Below, in pieces: positions 31,811-42,590 of a stretch of DNA of 64,000 bases. Under the pieces are notes generated by a model, which was given only the letters and a program-made list of their open reading frames with translations, searched no databases and was not told where the DNA came from. Position 1 is the stretch's first letter, and each line of letters starts with the position of its first letter. Source of the DNA: AC-32 sp963788215 (GTDB lineage Bacteria; Actinomycetota; Thermoleophilia; Gaiellales; Gaiellaceae); contig CAWBFX010000001.1 of the NCBI GenBank assembly GCA_963788215.1, positions 261,117 to 325,116 of the forward strand, in the 5' to 3' direction. Made by a program: the position numbers and the translations under genes.

Positions 31811-33256
31811 CTAATTGCAGATGTTTTGGCCGCTCATCTGTAAGTTTTTCGTGATGCCGAGGTAAGCGAGGACGGTTGGAGCCAGATCCGAGAGCTCGCC
31901 GCCCTCACGAAGCCGGGCCGCATGGTCCGTGACGATGAGCGGCACCGGGTTCGTCGTGTGCGCCGTGTGCGGGCTCGTGCCGTCGGACTCGAGCATCGTC
32001 TCCGCGTTGCCGTGGTCGGCGGTGATCAGCACCACGCCGCCGAGACGCTGGACGCTCTCCACGACCCGCCCGAGGCAGCTGTCGGCCGTCTCGACCGCCT
32101 TGACGACAGCCGGGATCACACCGCTGTGGCCGACCATGTCCGGGTTGGCGAAGTTGACGACCGCGAAGCTGTAGCCGTCGTCCTCGAGCGCGCGGCAAAG
32201 GCGCTCGGCCACCTCGTCCGCAGACATTTCCGGCTTCTGGTCGTACGTGCCGACGTCGCGAGGGCTCGGGACGAGAATCCTGGTCTCGCCGGCAAACTCC
32301 TGCTCCTCACCGCCGTTGAAGAAGTAGGTCACGTGCGCGTACTTCTCGGTCTCGGCGACGTGCAGCTGGCGGAGGCCGTGCTCGGCGAGCGCCTCCGCGA
32401 GCGTCTCCTTCACGTCCTGCTCCGCGAATGCGACCGGGCAGTCGAAGTCCTCGCGGTAGCGCGTCATCGTCGTCAGGTCGAATCCGCCCTCGAGCAGCTT
32501 CTGCGTCAGCTGGCGCGCGCGGTCCGGCCGGAAGTTGAAGAAGATCGCCGCGTCGTCCGTGGTCAGCCGCGGACGCCCGTCGATCACGACCGGCTCGATG
32601 AACTCGTCGGTGACGCCCTTCTCGTGACTCGCGCGGACCGCGGCCACGGGGTCGTCCGCATGCCCGCCCTCCCCGTCGACGATCGCGGCGAGTGCGCGCT
32701 CGGTCCGCTCCCAGTGCTGATCGCGGTCCATGGCGTAGTAGCGCCCGGCCACGGTCGCGATCCTGTCCGCGGGAAGCTCGGCGAGATCGTGCTCGGCCGC
32801 GTGCGGCGAGACGTCTCGGCCGTCGGTGAACGCGTGGATCCACGTGCGCTCCGGCGCGAACCGGAGCAGCGCCTTGAGGTGGTCGATGTGCGAATGCACG
32901 CCGCCGTGCGAGACGAGGCCGAGCAGGTGCACGTTCCCGCCCTTGGCAAACGCGGCCTTCAGGGCCGGGTTCTCGAGGAACGAGCCATCCGCCACCGCTC
33001 GGTTGATCCGCTGCAGGTCCTGGTCGAGCACGCGGCCCGAGCCGATCGTCAGGTGGCCGACCTCGGAGTTCCCCATCTGCCCTTCCGGCAGCCCGACCGC
33101 CTCGCCGGACGCCTTCAGCGTCGTGTGCGGGTACTCGGCCCAGAGCCGGTCGAAGACGGGCGTCTCCGCCAGCTCGACGGCGTTCCCCGGGCCGGCCGGC
33201 GCGCAGCCCCAGCCGTCCAGGATGACGAGAACTACGAGAGGGAAGCGGCCCGGCAA
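31811..33256 (-). CDS. gpmI: 2,3-bisphosphoglycerate-independent phosphoglycerate mutase
   Basis: 481 aa. It interconverts 3- and 2-phosphoglycerate with two Mn2+ ions. The N-terminal VVLVILDGWGCAP holds a metal Asp, and the phosphoserine nucleophile is in LPEGQMGNSEVGHLTIGSGRV. Substrate loop HAFTDGRDVSPHAAEHDL and VNFANPDMVGHSGV plus VLITADHGNAE (metal ligands) complete the alkaline-phosphatase-type core. It is about 30 residues shorter than the usual ~510. TTG 33256 lies within the end of tpiA (25-nt overlap), giving coupled translation. Confidence 0.95.
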   Translation of the reverse strand: MPGRFPLVVLVILDGWGCAPAGPGNAVELAETPVFDRLWAEYPHTTLKASGEAVGLPEGQMGNSEVGHLTIGSGRVLDQDLQRINRAVADGSFLENPALKAAFAKGGNVHLLGLVSHGGVHSHIDHLKALLRFAPERTWIHAFTDGRDVSPHAAEHDLAELPADRIATVAGRYYAMDRDQHWERTERALAAIVDGEGGHADDPVAAVRASHEKGVTDEFIEPVVIDGRPRLTTDDAAIFFNFRPDRARQLTQKLLEGGFDLTTMTRYREDFDCPVAFAEQDVKETLAEALAEHGLRQLHVAETEKYAHVTYFFNGGEEQEFAGETRILVPSPRDVGTYDQKPEMSADEVAERLCRALEDDGYSFAVVNFANPDMVGHSGVIPAVVKAVETADSCLGRVVESVQRLGGVVLITADHGNAETMLESDGTSPHTAHTTNPVPLIVTDHAARLREGGELSDLAPTVLAYLGITKNLQMSGQNICN

Positions 33257-33927
33257 ATCGCGGTGAACGATTCCACGTCGAGAGAGGCGCCGCCGACGAG
33301 GGCGCCGTCGACGTCGGATTGGGAAAGGAGCTCGGCTGCGTTCTCGGGCTTGACCGAGCCGCCGTAGAGCACCGGCACGTCGAGCAGGCTCTTGATGAAG
33401 GCGTGCGCCTCCCGGGCGATCTCGGGAGTCGCGGTCTTGCCGCTGCCGATGGCCCAGACCGGCTCGTAGGCGATCACAAGTGCCCCGTGCGCGCCGACGG
33501 CGTCGGCGATCGCCTCGACCTGAACCCGCAGGACGAGCTCGGTCTGGCCTGACTCTCGCTCCTCGAGCGACTCGCCCACGCAGGCGATCGCGCCCAGCCC
33601 GTGCTCGAAGGCTGCCGTGAGCCGCCGCGCAACGGTCTCGTCGGTCTCGCCGAAGTACTGGCGCCGCTCCGAGTGGCCGACGATCGCGCCGGCGACGCCG
33701 AGCTCGAGCAACATCGGTGCCGAGACCTCGCCGGTGTACGCCCCTTCGTCCGCCCAGTGGACGTTCTGGGCGAAGACCGTCAGCCCGCTCTCGACCGCCG
33801 CGCCGAGCGAGACGAACGGCGGGCAGACGACGACGTCGACCCCCTCGGGCGGCTCGAAGGCCGCGAGAAACTCCCGCGTCTCCCCCGGACCCTTGTACAT
33901 CTTCCAGTTGGCGGCCAGAAGCGGCAT
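33232..33927 (-). CDS. tpiA: Triosephosphate isomerase
   Basis: 231 aa TIM barrel. Catalytic residues: Lys in NWKMYK (about 9), His in AIVGHSERRQYFGE, and Glu in VIAYEPVWAIGSGKTATPE. The phosphate loop is VLYGGSVKPENAAELL. It interconverts DHAP and glyceraldehyde-3-phosphate, and pairs with gpmI by a 25-nt overlap. Start ATG 33927. It is slightly short for the family (about 250) but complete. Confidence 0.95.
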   Translation of the reverse strand: MPLLAANWKMYKGPGETREFLAAFEPPEGVDVVVCPPFVSLGAAVESGLTVFAQNVHWADEGAYTGEVSAPMLLELGVAGAIVGHSERRQYFGETDETVARRLTAAFEHGLGAIACVGESLEERESGQTELVLRVQVEAIADAVGAHGALVIAYEPVWAIGSGKTATPEIAREAHAFIKSLLDVPVLYGGSVKPENAAELLSQSDVDGALVGGASLDVESFTAICRAASLS

Positions 33928-33981
33928 CGGCGCGATCTTAGAGCCGTCCCATACGGAAAGCGTGAAACGTTCCGTGAGAAG

Positions 33982-34010
33982 AGAGGGAGCGGCGCTGGGC
34001 CGCTCCCTCT
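33982..34010 (-). terminator. Strong hairpin terminator after the secreted-protein gene
   Basis: A perfect 12-bp stem AGAGGGAGCGGC/GCCGCTCCCTCT with a 5-nt loop, 11 bp beyond the stop at 34021. It separates the secreted-protein gene from tpiA-gpmI. Minus-strand sequence after the stem includes TCTCACGG. Confidence 0.7.
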
Positions 34011-34020
34011 CCGAGTTGCG

Positions 34021-35742
34021 CTACCCGGTCGCCGGGCAGGGATTGGCGAAGTCGCCGCTGTTGAAGTTCTCGTACCGCTGGACCGTCGTGAAGCCGGCCG
34101 CGGGGTACGTCGTCAGGAGCAGCGCTCCGAACTCCGCCGAGCTGCCGCCGAAGTGGTTGACGGTGCCCGGGATGAAGTTCCCGCCCTCCTGCCAGCTGCA
34201 GGCGTGGTGGTGGCCGTTGCCCTCGTGGCCGTTGCCGTGGCCGCCGTCGTCGTTCCGTGTCGTGAAGAACGGATAGAACGCGGCACCCTGCGGCGGGTTG
34301 GTGCACCCGGCGCCCGTGACGGTGTCGCATGTCGGCTCGAACGCAGGCATGTCTGCCTCGAAGTCGGCGTTCTCGTACTGATGCCCGCCAACGGTAGTCG
34401 GGCTCGAGAAGATCACCGGGCTCGGGTGGTACTTCTGGTCCTGGTGGACGTTCGGATTCGTCCCCGGCCAGGCGTTCTGGTACGAGGGGCCGTCGAAGTC
34501 GAGGTCGTCCCCGAAGCAGCCGTTGATGTGGATGAAGCTCGAGTCCGACCCTGGCACGCAGAAGACGTCGTCGTCGTCGAGGCCGCCCTCGTCGTCCGAG
34601 CCGGCCTCGGCGCAGTTGAAGTCGGCGTCGAGCGCGTTGCAGTGCTCGAAGTGGCCGAGCTCGTCCGAGTACGAGACGTTCGTCGTGTGAGCTGACCACG
34701 TGTTCCCGCGCGGGTTTCCGGTGCTGTACTCCGCGTGGAAGGCGTACGGCGCCGACTGGCACGGGTTGTCGCCCGGCGTGTACAGCACGTGCGCGAACCC
34801 GTTCGCGATCGAGGCCGTCATCGAGCCGCTCTTGTGGGTGGTGAGATCAGTCATATCGACGCGGAAGCCTGCGGCCGTGTCGTGCATGTGCACCTGGATC
34901 CGGTCCCCCGGCTTCATCAGCAGGTCCTGGTGGTAGTCCGGGGTGACGGCCGTGAGGTTCGGGTCGTCGAACGTCCCGGTGAAGAGCGGGTCGGCCGGGG
35001 CCTGCGAGTGCCCGTTCTTGGTGATGTAGGCCCAGTTGATCGGCTCCTGGCCGCCGAGGATGTAGTTGTCGCAGTCCTCCGTGTTGAAGGTATGCGTGTT
35101 CTGGTCCTCGGTGAGGCTGTCGATCGTCATTGCCGAGCAGTAGTCGTGCGCGGCGCAGCCGAAGCCTTCGAACTGGGGCACGTAGCCGGGCCCGTAGAAC
35201 TGCACCTCCAGGAACGCGTTCCCGGGGTGCTTGCCGATGTAGTCCGGCGCGTTCGGGTCGGTCCCGACGAGATCGTTCCCGTCCGAGTCCGGCGTACAGG
35301 TGTGCGTGTACTCCGGCGCCGACTCGGTGTCGCAGAGCGTGAGCCCGAGCCAGAAGGTCGGGCGCTGCTCGAACGTCCAGGTCCCGCCGGAGCCGTCGGC
35401 CTTCGGCTTCTTGGGCGGCTCCGTCGGCAGCTGCACGACGTAGGTCATGTCGTAGCCCGAGCCGGGCCGCGACGACTTGAACGCGACCGACGGCTCGTCG
35501 TGGCCGACGTACGGGTCGCCCGGCGTCTTGAACGCGTCACGGCACACCGACTTGTGGCTTTCGCAAAGCGGCTCGTCCTCCGCCACGCCCCCGAGCGCCG
35601 AAATCGGCGTGAACGCCGACGGATACGCGTGATGCACGAACGCCTGCGATGCAGGCTTTGCGACACCCGGTCCGAGCACGAGAGCTCCCGCGACGATGGC
35701 CGCGAGGATCGCCGCGCGCAGCAGCAACGGCGTCTTCCTCAT
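34021..35742 (-). CDS. Large secreted protein of unknown function, His-rich near the C-terminus
   Basis: 573 aa from ATG 35742, after a good GGAGG site. The signal peptide is MRKTPLLLRAAILAAIVAGALVLGPGVAKPA. The mature protein is Cys-, His-, Asp- and Tyr-rich. It has an N-terminal block EDEPLCESHKSVCRDAFKTPGDPYVGHDEPSVAFKSSRPGSGYDMTYVVQLP, HMHDTAAGFRVDMTDLTT in the middle, an acidic DDEGGLDDDD stretch, and HGNGHEGNGHHHACSW near residue 515, suggestive of metal binding. Similar secreted proteins occur in actinobacteria; no function is known to me. It sits between pgk and tpiA with its own ribosome site and terminator. Confidence 0.75.
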   Translation of the reverse strand: MRKTPLLLRAAILAAIVAGALVLGPGVAKPASQAFVHHAYPSAFTPISALGGVAEDEPLCESHKSVCRDAFKTPGDPYVGHDEPSVAFKSSRPGSGYDMTYVVQLPTEPPKKPKADGSGGTWTFEQRPTFWLGLTLCDTESAPEYTHTCTPDSDGNDLVGTDPNAPDYIGKHPGNAFLEVQFYGPGYVPQFEGFGCAAHDYCSAMTIDSLTEDQNTHTFNTEDCDNYILGGQEPINWAYITKNGHSQAPADPLFTGTFDDPNLTAVTPDYHQDLLMKPGDRIQVHMHDTAAGFRVDMTDLTTHKSGSMTASIANGFAHVLYTPGDNPCQSAPYAFHAEYSTGNPRGNTWSAHTTNVSYSDELGHFEHCNALDADFNCAEAGSDDEGGLDDDDVFCVPGSDSSFIHINGCFGDDLDFDGPSYQNAWPGTNPNVHQDQKYHPSPVIFSSPTTVGGHQYENADFEADMPAFEPTCDTVTGAGCTNPPQGAAFYPFFTTRNDDGGHGNGHEGNGHHHACSWQEGGNFIPGTVNHFGGSSAEFGALLLTTYPAAGFTTVQRYENFNSGDFANPCPATG

Positions 35743-35822
35743 GGTGCCTCCTCTCCCAGTGGCTCCTCTTTCCCTGATAGAGGAGTCTCTTCCTGGTTGA
35801 CGCGACCTGTCAACCGAGAGGT

Positions 35823-36866
35823 TCAGGCGGCGGGGATGACCGCCACCCCGGGCAGCTCCTTCCCTTCCAGGAGCTCGAGCGCCGCGCCGCCCCCGGTCGA
35901 AGCCCAGGAGACGCGGTCGAGGAGACCGAGCTCGTTGAGCGCGTGGATCGAGTCGGCGCCGCCGACGACCGAGAACGCGTCGGCGCTCGCCACGGCCTCC
36001 GCGACGGCTTTCGTTCCCTCGGCGAAGCGCGGCCACTCGAACACGCCCATGGGCCCGTTCCAGAAGATCGTCCGCGCGTCTGCGATCGCGCCGGCGAAGC
36101 GCTCTCTCGTCTCGGGGCCGATGTCGAGCCCGAGCCAGCCGTCGGGGAGCTCGTGGTACGGGGCGACCTTCGACTCGGCCTCCGCCTCGAACGCGGCCGC
36201 GGCCACGACGTCGCTCGGAAGCTCGACAGGAAACCCGAGCGGGTTCTCGTCACGCAACTGCTCGGCCATCTTGCCGCCGACCAGCACGGTGTCGGCCTTC
36301 CCGCCGAGATTGCGCAAGACGCCGAGCTTGTCGTCGACCTTCGCGCCGCCGGAGACGAGCACGAAGGGTCGCTCGACGTCTCCCAGCAGCTTCCCGAGCT
36401 CCTCCAGCTCGCGCTCGAGGAGGAGCCCCGCGTAGGCGGGAAGCAGCTCGGCGACGCCGACCGTGGAGGCGTGAGCGCGGTGAACGGAGCCGAACGCGTC
36501 CTCGACGAAGAGGTCGCGCGTGTCGGCGAGCTGCCGTGCGAACTCTGGATCGTTCTTGGTCTCGCCGGGCTCGAAGCGCGTGTTCTCGAGGATGTCGATC
36601 CGCTCGTCGGGCAGGAGCTCTCGCAGCCGCCTGGCCACAGGGGTCATCGAGAACGCAGGATCGGCGCCGTCGGGGCGGCCGAGGTGCGAGCAGACCGCGA
36701 CCTCCTTCGCCTCGTGCTCGAGCAGGTACTGCAGCGTCGGCAGGGAGGCCCGGATCCGCGTGTCGTCCGCGACGCGCCCGTTGTCCAGCGGCACGTTCAG
36801 ATCGGCGCGGACGAGGACGTTCTTGCCGGCGACCTCGGCCTCGCGGACCGACCTCGGCCTACGCAC
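35823..36866 (-). CDS. pgk: Phosphoglycerate kinase
   Basis: 347 aa. It transfers phosphate from 1,3-bisphosphoglycerate to ADP. Motifs: VLVRADLNVPLDNGRVADDTRIRASLPTL (substrate), AVCSHLGRPDG, DAFGSVHRAHAST, and SGGAKVDDKL with the nucleotide-binding IFWNGPMGVFEWPRFAEGT and GGADSIHALNELG. It is about 45 residues shorter than typical 390-residue PGKs. GTG 36866 overlaps the gap stop by 8 nt, so gap-pgk is one coupled unit. Confidence 0.95.
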   Translation of the reverse strand: MRRPRSVREAEVAGKNVLVRADLNVPLDNGRVADDTRIRASLPTLQYLLEHEAKEVAVCSHLGRPDGADPAFSMTPVARRLRELLPDERIDILENTRFEPGETKNDPEFARQLADTRDLFVEDAFGSVHRAHASTVGVAELLPAYAGLLLERELEELGKLLGDVERPFVLVSGGAKVDDKLGVLRNLGGKADTVLVGGKMAEQLRDENPLGFPVELPSDVVAAAAFEAEAESKVAPYHELPDGWLGLDIGPETRERFAGAIADARTIFWNGPMGVFEWPRFAEGTKAVAEAVASADAFSVVGGADSIHALNELGLLDRVSWASTGGGAALELLEGKELPGVAVIPAA

Positions 36867-37884
36867 TAACGGCCGCAGGGAGGCTCGCGCCGACCTTCGC
36901 CACGAGGTCGACGAGCCGGCAGGAGTAGCCCCACTCGTTGTCGTACCAGCCGAAAACCTTGACCATCGTTCCGTTCGCCATCGTCAGGTCGCTGTCGAAG
37001 ATCGACGAGTACGACGAGTGCTGGATGTCGGTCGAGACGAGCGGCTCGTCCGAGTAGCGCAGGATCCCCTCGAACGGGCCGGTGTCGGCCTTCGAGCGGA
37101 AAAGCTCGTTGACCTCTTCCTTCGTCGTCTCGCGGCCGACTCTGCAGACGAGGTCGACGATCGAGCCCGTCGGCACGGGCGCTCGCATCGACATCCCGTC
37201 GACCTTCCCCTGGAGATCCGGCAGGACGAGCCCGATCGCGCGCGCGGCGCCGGTCGAGGTCGGGATCAGGTTGATCGCGGCGGCCCGCGCCCGGCGAAGG
37301 TCCTCGTGCGGGAGGTCGAGCACGCGCTGGTCGTTCGTGTACGCGTGGATCGTCGTCATGAAGCCCTGCTCGATCGTGAGCTCGTCGTGCAGGATCTTCG
37401 CCAGCGGCGCCACGCAGTTTGTCGTGCAGGAGGCGTTCGAGATGACGTCGTGCTGCTCGGGGTCGTAGTCCCCGTCGTTGACGCCCAGCACCAAGGTGAC
37501 GTCCGGGCCTTTCGCAGGTGCCGAGATGATCACCTTGCGCGCGCCGCCCTCGAGGTGCTTCGAGGCGCCGTCGCGGTCGGTGAAGAAGCCCGTGGATTCG
37601 ATCACGACGTCGACGCCGAGATCGCCCCAGGGAAGGCTCGCGGGATCGCGCTCGCTGAGCAGCTTGAGCTCCTGCGAGCCGACCGTGATCTTGCCGTCGC
37701 CCGCGCTCACGTCCTCGTCGAGGGTGCCGAGGACGGAGTCGTGCTTGAGCAGGTAGGCCATCGTCTCGGCGTCGCCGAGGTCGTTCGCTGCCACGATCTC
37801 GAAGTCCGCGCTGCGCTTGAGGTGCGCCCGGAAGAAGTTCCGCCCGATGCGACCGAATCCATTGATCCCGACACGAATGGCCAC
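36859..37884 (-). CDS. gap: Glyceraldehyde-3-phosphate dehydrogenase, type I
   Basis: 341 aa from GTG 37884, with GAGGAGG upstream, which decides this start. NAD-binding VGINGFGRIGRNFFRAH, catalytic Cys in ISNASCTTNCVAPLAK, and substrate-binding STGAARAIGLVLPDLQGKVDGMSMRAPVPTGSIVDL are all canonical. The C-terminal NEWGYSCRLVDLVAKV is intact. It heads the glycolytic unit gap-pgk and lies 188 bp downstream of whiA. That gap holds a loose GGAGGGG/CCCCCTCC hairpin near 37930-37970 and a half-copy of the GGGGTCTGA element. Confidence 0.96.
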   Translation of the reverse strand: MAIRVGINGFGRIGRNFFRAHLKRSADFEIVAANDLGDAETMAYLLKHDSVLGTLDEDVSAGDGKITVGSQELKLLSERDPASLPWGDLGVDVVIESTGFFTDRDGASKHLEGGARKVIISAPAKGPDVTLVLGVNDGDYDPEQHDVISNASCTTNCVAPLAKILHDELTIEQGFMTTIHAYTNDQRVLDLPHEDLRRARAAAINLIPTSTGAARAIGLVLPDLQGKVDGMSMRAPVPTGSIVDLVCRVGRETTKEEVNELFRSKADTGPFEGILRYSDEPLVSTDIQHSSYSSIFDSDLTMANGTMVKVFGWYDNEWGYSCRLVDLVAKVGASLPAAVSA

Positions 37885-38072
37885 GCCAGCCTCCTCGCTC
37901 GATTCCGCTTCGAGTCTAACCCTAGGTAGGCGGGCCGGAGGGGAAGCTCCGAGGACGACCTCCCCCTCCGCATTGTCGCGCTCCGGACCTTGGCGACGGA
38001 CGGGGTCTGAATCCATCGCCGGACGAGCGCGAACCCGCCCCGCGGAGTATTACTCAATGCGCCGCCGAAAAA

Positions 38073-39020
38073 CTACGCGCTTTGCAAGTCGTAAAGAGGA
38101 ACTTCTATTAGCGCTGCGCAATGCGCAGGACGCGCGCGCAGCCGTCGGTGCGCGGTTGCCTTGCTGACGGCCGGATCGCACTTCCTGCCGAGGTCTCGGA
38201 GGGACAGCGATGGGTTCTTCAGACGCAGCTCAGCGACCTCCCGGAGCGTATGGGAAAGCTCGTCGAGGCGGTTCGCGCGTTGCAAGCGGCGCACCGCCTC
38301 GAGCTGCTCGTGCGCCGCGCGGCCGGCCCTGACCAGGTTTGCGTGGTCGGCGTTCGCGAGGCGGTTGGCGTTGGCGCGCGTCGAGCCGACGACCGCCCGT
38401 TCCTGGAGAGCGAGCGCAGCGTCGCTCGCTCCCGCCGCCGCGAGGACACCCGCAATCCGGTCGATTCCCTTCGCGTAGGCGAGCGACTGGTCGCCCCGCT
38501 CCGTCACGCGGAGGTCCCCTCCTTCGGCGGCCGCGGCCTCGGCCACTGTCTCGGCGCCCGCACGCGTTTCGCAGCGGACCTCGAGGTGCGGCGACGGCGG
38601 CGGGGTCACCGAGCCGGCCGCGAGGAGCGCACCGCGCAGGTACGCCGCCCGGCAACAGCTGCGTCCGAGCAGGCGGCGCGGCGGTCGCTCGCGTGGCCGC
38701 GACCTGGCGTCGACGACCCCTGCGCGCTCGAGCAGCTGCCGGCTCCCCTCGACGTGCAGCTGATAGCGCGTCTCCCGGCCAAAGGCTCGCTGCCGGTAGG
38801 TGCGGATCTCGGAGTCGACGCCGAAGGAGCGCAGGAGCGAAAACGCCCGGCGCGCGACGGCGCCGCTCGCCAGGTCGAGGTGGAGCGAGACCTCCCCGCG
38901 GCCGCGCAGGTGAAGCCGTCCCGCGAAGTGGAAGAGTGCGGAGAGCTCCGCGATCCGGTCGCACTCACGCTCCGGCGCGATCGCCGCGAGCTCGGCGCGG
39001 ACGTCCTCAGAGAACGACAC
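38073..39020 (-). CDS. whiA: WhiA family transcriptional regulator
   Basis: 315 aa. It is a DNA-binding regulator of sporulation/cell division genes in actinobacteria and firmicutes. The N-terminal half resembles a LAGLIDADG homing-endonuclease fold (FSEDVRAELAAI, CCRAAYLRGALLAAGSVTPP). The C-terminal HTH reads LSHTLREVAELRLKNPSLSLRDLGRKCDPAVSKATAHRRLR. GTG 39020 overlaps the ogt stop by 14 nt. The usual partners uvrC, rapZ and yvcK do not precede it here; gap-pgk follow as usual. Confidence 0.92.
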   Translation of the reverse strand: MSFSEDVRAELAAIAPERECDRIAELSALFHFAGRLHLRGRGEVSLHLDLASGAVARRAFSLLRSFGVDSEIRTYRQRAFGRETRYQLHVEGSRQLLERAGVVDARSRPRERPPRRLLGRSCCRAAYLRGALLAAGSVTPPPSPHLEVRCETRAGAETVAEAAAAEGGDLRVTERGDQSLAYAKGIDRIAGVLAAAGASDAALALQERAVVGSTRANANRLANADHANLVRAGRAAHEQLEAVRRLQRANRLDELSHTLREVAELRLKNPSLSLRDLGRKCDPAVSKATAHRRLRARPAHCAALIEVPLYDLQSA

Positions 39021-39483
39021 CCTCGAGCTCCAGAAGCCGTTGCTTGTAGCCGGTCCCCAGCGAGCCGTACGAGCCGAGCCCGTCGGCGGCCACCACCCGG
39101 TGGCACGGCACCACGAGCGCGAAGCGGTTCGCGGCGCAGACCGAGCCGACCGCGCGGCCGGCGTTCGGGTGCCCGGCGAGGGCCGCAACCTCGCCGTACG
39201 TGGCCGTCTCGCCGTACGGGATCGAGCGCATCGCCTCGACTGCCCGCCGCTGAAACGCCGTGCACCAGTCGAGCTCGAGCTCGACGTCCGCGAAGGAATC
39301 CGCCGCTCCGGCGAAGTACGCGCGGAACCGGTCCAGAAGGGCTGTGTGGAGGTGTGCACCTCGGTCGATGTCCGCGTGCACAGCCGCCGGCGTCGGGTGC
39401 TCGTGCCACGCGAGCAGGCCCGCGTCGAGCCAGACCTCCCCCACCCCCCAGCCCTCGACGGCGTACGTCACCCGCTCGACCAT
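39007..39483 (-). CDS. ogt: Methylated-DNA--[protein]-cysteine S-methyltransferase
   Basis: 158 aa. A single-turnover repair protein that removes O6-methyl groups from guanine. The C-terminal domain has TAFQRRAVEAMRSIPYGETATYGEVAALAG, then the RAVGSVCAANRFALVVPCHRVVAADG acceptor-cysteine motif (PCHRV). The start is ATG 39483, 24 bp divergent from pruA. It is the leader of ogt-whiA by a 14-nt overlap. Confidence 0.93.
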   Translation of the reverse strand: MVERVTYAVEGWGVGEVWLDAGLLAWHEHPTPAAVHADIDRGAHLHTALLDRFRAYFAGAADSFADVELELDWCTAFQRRAVEAMRSIPYGETATYGEVAALAGHPNAGRAVGSVCAANRFALVVPCHRVVAADGLGSYGSLGTGYKQRLLELEGVVL

Positions 39484-39507
39484 GGGACGAATCGTAGAAT
39501 CACCACG

Positions 39508-41174
<1,667 letters not shown>

Positions 41175-41178
<4 letters not shown>

Positions 41179-42590
41179 AGCGCGTATTCGTCCTCGCGAG
41201 CGCGCTCGTGCTCGTCGCCGCGTCGGTCGCGACGGCCGCACGGGTCCGCGGGACGCGCAAGCCCGACCGGCTGCAGACGGTCAATGCCGTCCACGACGTC
41301 GTCACCTGCGGCGGCGGCTACGACCTCGCGACCGTCGACGGGTTCGACCGCGTCGGCCCGGACTGCGAGACGGTCACGCGGCGAACCTCGCTCGACCCCT
41401 ACCGCAACGCCGTCAGCGAGCACGCAACCGAGGTCGAGCCGGACTCGGCGGCCTTCGGGACGACGGTCGTCGCCGTCTTCCAGGTGGGCCGCTACTTCGA
41501 CGGCGGCTCGCACAACATCGGCTTCGCGGTCTCGCGGAACAGCGGCCTGACGTGGAGGCGCGGCTTCCTGCACGGCCTGACGCCGCGCGTGAGCGACCCG
41601 GCGATCGCGTACGACCAGAAGCACGGCGAGTGGCTCGCGATCTCGCTCGTCTTCGGCCAGGGCTCGTACCTCGCGATCAGCCGCTCGACCGACGGCCGGC
41701 ACTGGGGCAACCCCGTCCAGGCGGTCGTGACCCGCAACGCCCTCGGCCAGGACAAGGAGTGGATCGCCTGCGACAACTGGCCGTCCAGCCCGCATTTCGG
41801 CAGCTGCTACATCAGCTACAGCGATCTCGTCGGCGATCAGGTCGTCGCCCAGGCTTCCAGCGACGGCGGGCTCACCTGGTCGCAGGCGGTCGCCGCCCCG
41901 GGGAGGCCCGGCCGCGGGTCGATCGACGGTGACTTCGCGCCGGGGGTGCAGCCGCTCGTGCTGCCGACGGGTCGCGTGCTGATCCCGTTCTACGACCAGG
42001 CCAAGCTGTCGGTCGTGAGCTCCGACGACGGCGGCGCTCACTGGACGGAGCAGATCGGCGTCGCGCCGGTGCGGTACCACGAGCAACCCGGGCTGCGGGC
42101 GGCGCCGCTACCCACCTCGACGGTGAGCGCCGACGGCCGCGCGTACGTCGCCTGGAGCGACTGCTCGTTCTCGCCCGGGTGCAATGCGAACTCGATCGCG
42201 TACACCTCGACGACGGACGGCGTCACCTGGACGCCCGTGACCCGCATTCCGGGCGGCGCTGCCGATGCGGAGCTGCCCGGGCTCGACGCGGATCCGTCGC
42301 GCGCCGGCAGGCTCGCGCTCACGTACTACCAGGTGCGCGGCTCCAGTCTCGACGTCCGCTTCGTCTCGTCCTCGGACGCCGGCGCGACGTGGACCCGGCC
42401 GAAGCTCCTGAACTCCAGCCATGTGCGCCGCGGCTGGCTCGCGAGCACCTCGCTGGGCTCGATGGCCGGCGACTACATCTCGACGTCGTTCGCCGGCGGC
42501 CGCGCGGTTCCGGTCTTCGTGCTCGCCCAGAAGCCGCATCGCCACCGGCTGGACGAATCGCTCTTCACCAGCTCGCTGTCGGTTCCCTAG
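41175..42590 (+). CDS. Secreted sialidase-like beta-propeller protein
   Basis: About 471 aa. The in-frame signal peptide LKRVFVLASALVLVAASVATA begins at CTG 41175, overlapping the pruA stop as CTGA. With a standard start (GTG 41208) the signal would be cut in half, so I favour CTG. The mature part has six or seven Asp-box-like repeats (SRNSGLTWRRGF, SSDGGLTWSQ, SSDDGGAHWTEQ, TTDGVTWTPV, SSDAGATWTRP), the BNR/sialidase propeller signature. Enzyme activity is not assured. The 3' end overlaps the convergent MFS gene by 4 nt. Confidence 0.78.

Noticed and set aside
31922..33367. Long plus-strand frame opposite gpmI and tpiA
   Set aside because: Pure Arg/Val/Ala composition with no signatures; both real genes on the other strand are complete and conserved.
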